Source: JBDTRY01 sp039931435 (GTDB taxonomy: Bacteria; Acidobacteriota; Thermoanaerobaculia; Gp7-AA8). From it: a DNA stretch of 11,658 nucleotides. Shown in pieces: positions 7,101-11,658 of the stretch. The position numbers and the translations under genes are program-made. Location of the stretch: the NCBI GenBank assembly GCA_039931435.1, contig JBDTRY010000110.1:1-11658 (forward strand). Reading direction: 5' to 3'. Below the pieces are notes generated by a model, which was not told the origin of the DNA, searched no databases, and was given only the letters and a program-made list of their open reading frames with translations. How positions within the stretch are numbered: position 1 is the stretch's first letter; each line of letters begins with the position of its first letter.

Positions 7101-7946
7101 GTGGATCATGCTGTCTCACTTGTGCAGGCCTACCTTCAACTCAACGGCTACTTCACTTCAGCCGAATACCCGATCATGCAGTCCGCTGGAAAGGGCTCGT
7201 TCCGAACCGTAACGGACATCGACATCCTGGCCTTCCGCTTTCCGGGCGCCGTGGGAGATAACGGACTGGCCGTTCACGATGGCGGGCCCTCCGACAAGGG
7301 TGCCGGTGCACCGTTCGTTTCCAACGAGCCCGATGAAGGACTGGAAGTTCCGCTACACCAGATCGACATGATCATCGGGGAGGTCAAGGAAGGGCGCGTG
7401 AACATCAACTCCGGTGCTCGTGCGCCCGAGGTGCTGCGTGCCGTGCTGCGGCGCTTCGGGACCGGGCACGATGACGCCGGCGCTCTCGTCGACGGATTGC
7501 TCAGCACCGGGTCGGTCACAGTCCCCAGTGGCTATCAGATTCGCCTCATCGCCTTCGGGGCATTCCCGCCCGGAGAAGAGGTTCCCCCCTGCCGGATCAT
7601 CAGTCTCGGTCACGTGGTCCGGTTCCTCCAGGGATACGTCCGCGACAACTGGGACATGCTGCGCCGCTGCCAGGTGAAGGATCCGGCGCTTGGATTTCTG
7701 ATGACCATGGAGAAGGCCCGCCGGGGTGGCGCCGGCCGCAGGGGGAAGCATGGAGTGGAAATCGTGTCAAAACTCCAGCCCGCTGATCCTCCCTTAACTC
7801 GGTCCGAGCGCCGGCGTCGCCCGGCTTCGGCAGATCCGGGCGAGGCTGCGCCCGCTACCACGAGGAGCGTTCCTGCTATTGCGGCGGGGCCCAAACCAGT
7901 GCGCCCTCTGGCCCGGCAGCGTCCCGCCCGCCCGCGCAAATTGTGA
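7101..7946 (+). CDS. Uncharacterised protein with PD-(D/E)XK nuclease-like pattern and basic tail
   Basis: The 281-residue product is not a protein I can name. Residues 1-120 show a pattern typical of restriction-endonuclease-like folds: an opening helix and strand (HAVSLVQAYLQLNGYFTSAEYPI, split at 3-25), then TDIDILAFRFP with D39 and D41 (38-48), an insert rich in Gly/Pro/Asp (49-86), then IDMIIGEVKEG (88-98), where E94-x-K96 fits the ExK half of the active site. A conserved-looking HVVRFLQGYVRDNWDML segment is at 171-187. From about residue 205 the sequence becomes Arg/Pro/Ala-rich and low in complexity, ending RQRPARPRKL, which suits nucleic-acid binding. GTG 7101 is supported by GGAGG at 7092-7096. 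There are no recognisable methylase or phage partners. The nuclease role is inferred from motifs only. Confidence 0.72.
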   Translation: MDHAVSLVQAYLQLNGYFTSAEYPIMQSAGKGSFRTVTDIDILAFRFPGAVGDNGLAVHDGGPSDKGAGAPFVSNEPDEGLEVPLHQIDMIIGEVKEGRVNINSGARAPEVLRAVLRRFGTGHDDAGALVDGLLSTGSVTVPSGYQIRLIAFGAFPPGEEVPPCRIISLGHVVRFLQGYVRDNWDMLRRCQVKDPALGFLMTMEKARRGGAGRRGKHGVEIVSKLQPADPPLTRSERRRRPASADPGEAAPATTRSVPAIAAGPKPVRPLARQRPARPRKL

Positions 7947-7965
7947 GAGAGAGTCTATCGGTCTG

Positions 7966-7993
7966 TTGACGGTACGAAGTGTTTCGTAATACT
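7966..7993 (+). promoter_or_regulatory. Sigma-70-type promoter of the BlaI-like gene
   Basis: TTGACG (7966-7971, 5 of 6 consensus bases) is followed after 16 nt by AATACT (7988-7993, 4 of 6). The start of transcription would fall near 8000, only a few bases before the ATG at 8006. No Shine-Dalgarno is visible, so the message may be nearly leaderless. This also argues against the in-frame GTG at 7979, which would lie inside the promoter. Confidence 0.55.
7973..7988. promoter_or_regulatory. 16-bp palindrome in the promoter spacer: candidate repressor operator
   Basis: TACGAA (7973-7978), gtgt, TTCGTA (7983-7988) form a perfect 6+4+6 inverted repeat between the -35 and -10 of the repressor gene. 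BlaI/MecI proteins bind as dimers to dyads of this size with TAC...GTA half-sites and commonly repress their own genes, so autoregulation is the natural reading. No second copy is found elsewhere in the window. Confidence 0.55.
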
Positions 7994-8005
7994 CTTGTGC
8001 TTGCG

Positions 8006-8392
8006 ATGAAAGACAAAAAACAGATCAAGCCCACGGATGCCGAGTTGAACATCCTGGGCGCTCTCTGGGAGATGGGCCCGAGCACCGTTCGCGACATTCA
8101 TAGCCGTCTGGCGAGGAAGTCGTCGACCGGGTATACGACGATCCTGAAAATCCTGCAGATCATGACCGAAAAGGAACTCGTCGTCCGGGACGAAAGCGAT
8201 CGGGCCCACGTGTACACGGCTCGGTACAGCGAACAGAAGACTCAGCGTCAACTCGTCGGCGACCTTCTCGACCGTGCCTTCAACGGTTCTACGAGCAAGC
8301 TCGTGCTGCAGGCCCTGTCCGCAAAACGGACCGACGCCGAGGAGCTTCGCGAAATCCGCGCTCTTCTCGACGAGCTGGAAAAAAAGCGCTGA
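8006..8392 (+). CDS. BlaI/MecI/CopY family transcriptional repressor
   Basis: A 128-residue dimeric winged-helix repressor. The family pattern is complete: KPTDAELNILGALWEMGPST (8-27) and VRDIHSRL form the first helices, GYTTILKILQIMTEKELV (42-59) is the recognition helix region, and the wing follows (RDESDRAHVYTARYS, 61-75). A helical dimerisation tail ends in ELEKKR. Classical members repress beta-lactamase or methicillin-resistance genes and are cleaved by a BlaR1/MecR1 (M56) sensor protease; others respond to copper (CopY). No M56 protease, lactamase or copper gene is adjacent in this window, so target and inducer are unknown. ATG 8006 fits the usual N-terminus. It probably binds the palindrome in its own promoter. 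Confidence 0.93.
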   Translation: MKDKKQIKPTDAELNILGALWEMGPSTVRDIHSRLARKSSTGYTTILKILQIMTEKELVVRDESDRAHVYTARYSEQKTQRQLVGDLLDRAFNGSTSKLVLQALSAKRTDAEELREIRALLDELEKKR

Positions 8393-8586
8393 TCGGCCAT
8401 CGAACGCTCCCTGGAGCCCTGGCGGGCTGGTTCAGAAGCGGCGTCGAGTGATGGCAACGCGTAAAGCGTCCTCCTGAGCGGGGAGATGGCGCAGGCGCCC
8501 GTGTGAAGCGGTTGATGCACCACAACGTTTCCGTCCGAGCGGCGGACGGAGTGAACGCCGGCGTCTGGAATGGACACCACTACCAC
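8393..8586. other. Noncoding stretch with hairpins after the repressor gene
   Basis: No supported gene was found in this stretch, which with copy B and the sequence to 8859 makes a gap of about 467 nt. A strong hairpin is visible at 8530-8550: tccgtccg pairs with cggacgga, 8 bp, loop agcgg. It has no U-run. The 12-bp near-palindrome ggcgc-ag-gcgcc is at 8488-8499. These could terminate or stabilise the repressor transcript, but nothing shows it. The sequence 8763-8859 before the sigma gene holds no clear promoter. Confidence 0.4.
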
Positions 8587-8762
8587 GGCGTGTTTTCCCG
8601 AAGCAAAGCGAGGGAGCTTCCGCGCCGGTAACGCCCGGCCGACCCTACGCGAACGGGAGATCACTCCTCGCTTAGCGCGCTCGGGATGACGTGGGCGTTC
8701 ACTGGCGCGGGCTTTTCCTTAATGGCGACGAGCGAACGAGCTCGTCTACCGTCCCGGTTGCC
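8587..8762 (+). repeat. Composite REP-like repeat, copy B
   Basis: It has the same order as copy A but is the most diverged. It opens ggcgtgttttcccgaagc (copy A: ggcgtgtcatcccgaagc), then gggagatcactcctcgct and ctcgggatgacgtg (8641-8692). The tail holds gggcttttcctt and gcgacgagcgaa, ending tctaccgtcccggttgcc (about 8745-8762). The inverted arms are more degenerate than in copy A. It sits between the BlaI-like gene and the sigma factor, about 100 nt before the sigma start. Confidence 0.78.
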
Positions 8763-8859
8763 GGTGGCGATCTCCGTTTGAAGCAGCGCGCCATTGCCGT
8801 GTATCCTCGCTGCAGGTAAGGGCGGTTTCTTTTTCGGGCCGCACGGTGTCCAATCCACT

Positions 8860-9456
8860 GTGAACGAGATCCTCAGTTTCCCCGTCGAGGATGAAATCGG
8901 AACCGGCGTGGAGCCGGACGAGAACCGGCTACTCAGTTCCGTCCGTGGCGGAGACCGCCATGCGGCTGAGCAGCTCGCCGAGCGGACCTATCGCACGATC
9001 TATGCGTCGCTGTTCAAGCTCTGCGGCGGAGACCGGGACCTGGCCGCTGACCTCACTCAGGAAACCTACCAGCGAGCCTGGTCGGCACTCGCTCAGTTTC
9101 GCGGTGGATCCAGATTCTCCACGTGGCTATACCGCATTGCCTACACCACATTCCTGAATCATGTCCGGCGGCCCTCACGGCTGGTGCCGATGGATGAAAA
9201 GGTGGTGCTGAGCGCCCGCGATCCCGGCGAGGATGCGGAAGTCGTGCTCAGCTCCGAGCAGGAAGCGGGGAGGTTGCGAAGGGCCGTTCTACAACTTCCC
9301 GAGGAACTTCGTTTCACCGTGTCGGCTCATTTCTGGGCTGGCCTGCCCGTAAAGGAAATTGCCGGACTGGAGCGGGTGACCTCTGCCGCGATTCGTAAAC
9401 GTCTCAAGAAAGCTTTTCTCATTCTCGAAACATCACTCGAAGAGAACCGATCATGA
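8860..9456 (+). CDS. ECF (extracytoplasmic function) RNA polymerase sigma factor
   Basis: The 198-residue product has the two ECF domains. Sigma-2 (about 32-102) contains DLAADLTQETYQRAWSALAQ (60-79) and FSTWLYRIAYTTFLNHVRR (86-104), for core binding and -10 recognition. Sigma-4 (about 135-192) contains LPEELRFTVSAHFWAGLPVK (146-165) and the helix-turn-helix IAGLERVTSAAIRKRLKKAF (167-186), for -35 recognition. The frame is open from a TTG at 8794, but the segment before 8860 does not resemble a sigma N-terminus. GTG 8860 is the preferred start, and a GTG at 8908 is also possible. No clear Shine-Dalgarno is seen. Its stop overlaps the next ATG (ATGA at 9453-9456), so the two proteins are translationally coupled, as for sigma/anti-sigma pairs. 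Confidence 0.94.
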   Translation: MNEILSFPVEDEIGTGVEPDENRLLSSVRGGDRHAAEQLAERTYRTIYASLFKLCGGDRDLAADLTQETYQRAWSALAQFRGGSRFSTWLYRIAYTTFLNHVRRPSRLVPMDEKVVLSARDPGEDAEVVLSSEQEAGRLRRAVLQLPEELRFTVSAHFWAGLPVKEIAGLERVTSAAIRKRLKKAFLILETSLEENRS

Positions 9457-11018
9457 CCCTGCGAGACGACCTGGCGCGAAAGTTGTCCGAAGGCGGAGTT
9501 CCTGAACCGCCTGAAGAGCTTCTCCACCGAATCAAGAAAGATATCCCCTCCGAGTTGCCTCTGGTGAAGCTCGAGGGCGAGCTGCTGCCGATCAGGCTCT
9601 ATCGCACCGGCTGGGCTGTAGCCGCTTCTGTGCTCGTTCTGGTGGCGATGAGCTTCGTCATGCTTCGCACCCTTCAGTTCTCAGGTTTTGAGACTCAGCC
9701 AGCCGCTGTCGCTGACAAGGCCCTCCCGCGGGAAGGGATAAAGAGCGAGTCCGCCGCGCGCGGAAACGCAGTCCCACCGCAGTCCGCCGACGGGCCTACC
9801 GCATCGTCGTCCGCGGCAAAGAAGATTGACCAGGAAGGTACGCAGTTGGAGGCCGGAAGGCTGCAGTCGTTGCAGGTGGCAGCGGCTGCACCGCCGAAAA
9901 AAAACGAGAACGACAACTTGTCCGGTTTCGCCCCCGAGGTAGTTGGGGGAGCAAAAGGCAAGGAAGAAAAGCAGCAGCTCCGCGATGCCACCGAGGCAGC
10001 CCGAAGCCGTGAGAGCCACGGCAATGAACCGCTGGTGGCTCAGTCTCGACCCGCTGCGGAGTTTCAAACCGAACCGGATGCAGAATCGAAGGACGAGCGA
10101 GCAGAACGAAATGCAGTCGGAGTTCCGGCGAGCGCAGCTTCCGGAATGATCGCTGGTGGGCGCCGGGATACGGCGCAGAAGCCTGCGGCAACGCCCGCAC
10201 CAGTGTCGGCGCCTTCTTTCTCAGAAGAGTCCATTGCCAAAAGCCGCAAGGCTGTGGTCAAAGAGGACGCCGCGGCTTCCACTGTCTCGTCCTTTTCATT
10301 CGACGGTACGAGCGGATCGTACGAGTTGATTCGCAGCGCCTTGATTGGCCGCAATGAACTTCCCTCTCCGCAGGTCGTTCGTGTCGGGGAGGTCGTCAAT
10401 CACTTCGAGTACGGCGACGAGAGCGCTCGCCGCTCGGAACTGGTCGTGCATGCCGAGGGAACTCCCGACCCGCTCCTGAAGCGCCCCGACACCATCGTCA
10501 TCCGTATCGCCATCCGTGGCCGCAGCCAGCTGCCGGCCGGAGCCAGTGTCCGGGTGGAGTTCAATCCTGACGCGGTGACACGCTTCCGGCTGATCGGCTA
10601 CAACCAGACTTCACGTGACGGTGAGGGCGCTCCTGAAATCGGAACCGGTCCGTCCGTGACCGCACTTTACGAGGTGCAACTGCGAAATGCGTCTCTGCGT
10701 TCGGCGGATCTGGCAAAAATCCGGGTCCGGTACGCGTCGGCAGGCGACAGCCGGCAGACCAACGAAGCCGAGCGGTCGATCGCCATGTCCGATATCGCGC
10801 AGAACTGGCAAAGTGCTTCGCCGCGGTTGAAACTGGCCGTGCTCGTTGCGGACTGGGCGGAAGTACTTCGCCGTTCCAGTTACGGGTTGGCCATCGATCC
10901 GGAGCAACTTGCCGCCCGGGCGGAACAGCTCTCCTCGGACTTTGACGGAGAAGCCGGCGTGAATGATTTCCTCGTCCTGGTGAAACGAACGGTGGCGCTC
11001 CTGCGTGCTTCGCGTTGA
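9453..11018 (+). CDS. Single-pass membrane protein: anti-sigma-like N-terminus fused to YfbK outer domains, lacking vWA
   Basis: The 521-residue product has four parts. Residues 1-52 are cytoplasmic, with PEPPEELLHRIKKDIPSE resembling the cytoplasmic tail of anti-sigma proteins but no HxxxC..C zinc motif. Residues 53-71 are one TM helix (GWAVAASVLVLVAMSFVML). Residues 75-275 are a low-complexity Ala/Pro/Glu/Lys linker, presumably periplasmic. Residues 277-355 match the domain found N-terminal to vWA in YfbK proteins (STVSSFSFD...SY...LP.P..VRVGEVVNHFEYG), and 363-515 match the YfbK C-terminal domain (RVEFNPDAVTRFRLIGYNQ, EIGTGPSVTALYEV). The vWA domain of about 180 residues expected between them is absent; GRSQLP (356-361) runs straight into the C-terminal domain. 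Its overlap with the sigma gene suggests it restrains that sigma factor in response to an envelope signal. That role is inference. Confidence 0.85.
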   Translation: MTLRDDLARKLSEGGVPEPPEELLHRIKKDIPSELPLVKLEGELLPIRLYRTGWAVAASVLVLVAMSFVMLRTLQFSGFETQPAAVADKALPREGIKSESAARGNAVPPQSADGPTASSSAAKKIDQEGTQLEAGRLQSLQVAAAAPPKKNENDNLSGFAPEVVGGAKGKEEKQQLRDATEAARSRESHGNEPLVAQSRPAAEFQTEPDAESKDERAERNAVGVPASAASGMIAGGRRDTAQKPAATPAPVSAPSFSEESIAKSRKAVVKEDAAASTVSSFSFDGTSGSYELIRSALIGRNELPSPQVVRVGEVVNHFEYGDESARRSELVVHAEGTPDPLLKRPDTIVIRIAIRGRSQLPAGASVRVEFNPDAVTRFRLIGYNQTSRDGEGAPEIGTGPSVTALYEVQLRNASLRSADLAKIRVRYASAGDSRQTNEAERSIAMSDIAQNWQSASPRLKLAVLVADWAEVLRRSSYGLAIDPEQLAARAEQLSSDFDGEAGVNDFLVLVKRTVALLRASR

Positions 11019-11097
11019 CCGTCGCGAATGGCGCGCCGCTTCGTGTGACCCGAGCCTGCTGAAAAGACCGAACATTCGGAGCTTCGACGGCTCGTTT

Positions 11098-11265
11098 GAG
11101 CAACCGGGAAGGTAGAAGAGATCCTTCGCTCGACGCTTCCAAGGAAACGCCCATGCGAATCTACCGACATGTCATCCCGAACGAGCGGAGCGAGGAGGGA
11201 TCTCCCGCCGGTGTAGGGCGGTCGTCCCTGAGACACGACGACCTCCACTTCGTTTCAGACTGACA
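11098..11265 (-). repeat. Composite REP-like repeat, copy C (opposite orientation)
   Basis: Read on the minus strand it runs from 11265 to 11098. It has a degenerate left arm (tgtcagtctgaaacgaag), a well-kept right arm with gggagatccctcctcgctcc and cgttcgggatgacatg (about 11205-11169), then a tail with gggcgtttcctt and tctcttctaccttcccgg ending at ggttgctc. The right arm is nearly identical to that of copy A over about 35 nt. It lies between the convergent sigma operon and the DUF1572 gene, starting 3 nt past the DUF1572 stop codon. Confidence 0.85.
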
Positions 11266-11268
11266 ACC

Positions 11269-11658
11269 TCAGCTCGTCTCCCGCTTTTTCGGCATGGAGA
11301 GATTGTTCCAGGAACTCCCGCGTAGATGCTTGGCGATGTAGACGATCTGGCCAACGTGATATGCGTAATGGGAGATCTGGCGGTTGATGGCCAGCACCAC
11401 GCTATGCTCTTCCCCCCGGATGGTCACGACGGCCTGCAGGTCATCAGGGGTCACGGATGAGAGCGTCTCCAGAAGACGCGTCCATCCCTCGTCCCAGCGC
11501 CGCAGAAGATCGCTCCGCGACTGGGATTCCTCGATGAACTCCCGGTCCCGATCCCGATCCGGCTTCTCACCGTCCGTGGTCAGGAAGTCCGTCCATCGGG
11601 AGATCATGTTTCCGGCCATGTGCTTGACGAGGAGGGCAATGCTGTTGGATTCCGGGTC
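11269..11658 (-). CDS. DUF1572 family protein, DinB-like fold (5' end beyond window)
   Basis: The frame is open through the window edge, so the N-terminus is missing; 129 residues are visible. The stretch read from the edge, ESNSIALLVKHMAGNMISRW then TDFLTTDGEKP, is characteristic of DUF1572 and shows that the internal ATG at 11619 is not the true start. The other hallmark is HYAYHVGQIVYIAKHL near the C-terminus. H in VKHMAG and the two H in HYAYH fit the three-His metal site of DinB/YfiT-like four-helix bundles. Biochemical function is unknown; relatives include metal-dependent thiol transferases. Comparison with usual lengths near 165 residues suggests about 35 residues lie outside. Confidence 0.9.
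   Translation of the reverse strand, partial: DPESNSIALLVKHMAGNMISRWTDFLTTDGEKPDRDRDREFIEESQSRSDLLRRWDEGWTRLLETLSSVTPDDLQAVVTIRGEEHSVVLAINRQISHYAYHVGQIVYIAKHLRGSSWNNLSMPKKRETS

Noticed and set aside
6713..7261. Open frame of 182 residues across repeat copy A into the nuclease-like gene
   Set aside because: Its middle encodes the peptide CGRSLLAPLVRDDM produced by translating the REP-like repeat. The end is a shadow of the 7101-7946 gene, and it has no start signal or domain.
8248..8664. Minus-strand open frames of 138 and 78 residues between the repressor and sigma genes (8248-8664, 8289-8525)
   Set aside because: They overlap the repressor gene antisense and repeat copy B, have low-complexity Ser/Arg-rich composition and show no ribosome-binding site.
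9681..10067. Minus-strand open frames opposite the linker of the YfbK-like gene
   Set aside because: They are shadows created by the low-complexity Ala/Pro/Glu linker, with Cys/Ser/Arg-rich nonsense composition.
10880..11248. Minus-strand open frame of 122 residues over repeat copy C
   Set aside because: It contains the same repeat-derived peptide GGRSLLAPLVRDDM and then runs antisense to the YfbK-like gene.
6792..11265. The three repeats as a CRISPR array or insertion sequence
   Set aside because: They are kilobases apart, in mixed orientation, separated by genes, and contain no transposase. No flanking target duplications could be identified.

Overview
The window is chromosomal, GC-rich (roughly 60% by eye), and reads as ordinary bacterial housekeeping and signalling DNA with no phage, plasmid, CRISPR, rRNA or tRNA signal. 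The gene set (Kup transporter, YceI protein, BlaI-type repressor, ECF sigma factor paired with a YfbK-like membrane protein, DUF1572/DinB-like protein), GTG starts and GC-rich hairpin repeats between genes would fit an Acidobacteriota or similar soil/sediment lineage. That placement is a weak inference, because no marker gene is present.

Layout. 1-181 is noncoding and dense in inverted repeats. It precedes kup (318-2165, +), a K+ uptake permease whose true start may be an upstream CTG. Convergent with kup is an EamA/DMT transporter (2188-3129, -). Divergent from that is a + strand run of a GNAT acetyltransferase (3253-3714), the NADH pyrophosphatase/decapping-type NudC (3753-4661) and an SDR oxidoreductase (4712-5416). 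A perfect 15-bp inverted repeat sits over the acetyltransferase stop codon. Convergent with the SDR gene is a small secreted, probably lipid-anchored protein (5503-5913, -), and divergent from that a periplasmic YceI protein (6109-6705, +).

The right half is more unusual. A protein with a PD-(D/E)XK-like active-site pattern and a basic tail (7101-7946) is followed by an orphan BlaI/MecI-type repressor (8006-8392). The repressor promoter contains a perfect 16-bp palindrome between -35 and -10, a likely autoregulatory operator. Then comes an ECF sigma factor (8860-9456) whose stop overlaps the start of a 521-residue membrane protein (9453-11018). That protein looks like an anti-sigma-type N-terminus and one TM helix joined to the two outer domains of a YfbK protein, with the central von Willebrand A domain missing. 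The window ends in the 3' part of a DUF1572 gene (11269 to beyond 11658, -).

Three copies (6792-6977, 8587-8762, 11098-11265) of one composite repeat of about 170-185 bp punctuate the right half. Each has a REP-like long inverted repeat with a 'tcatcccga' core and a conserved non-palindromic tail ending in 'cggttgc'. All three lie between genes. The best candidates for something undescribed are the vWA-less YfbK/anti-sigma fusion, the PD-(D/E)XK-like protein, the repressor operator and this repeat family.
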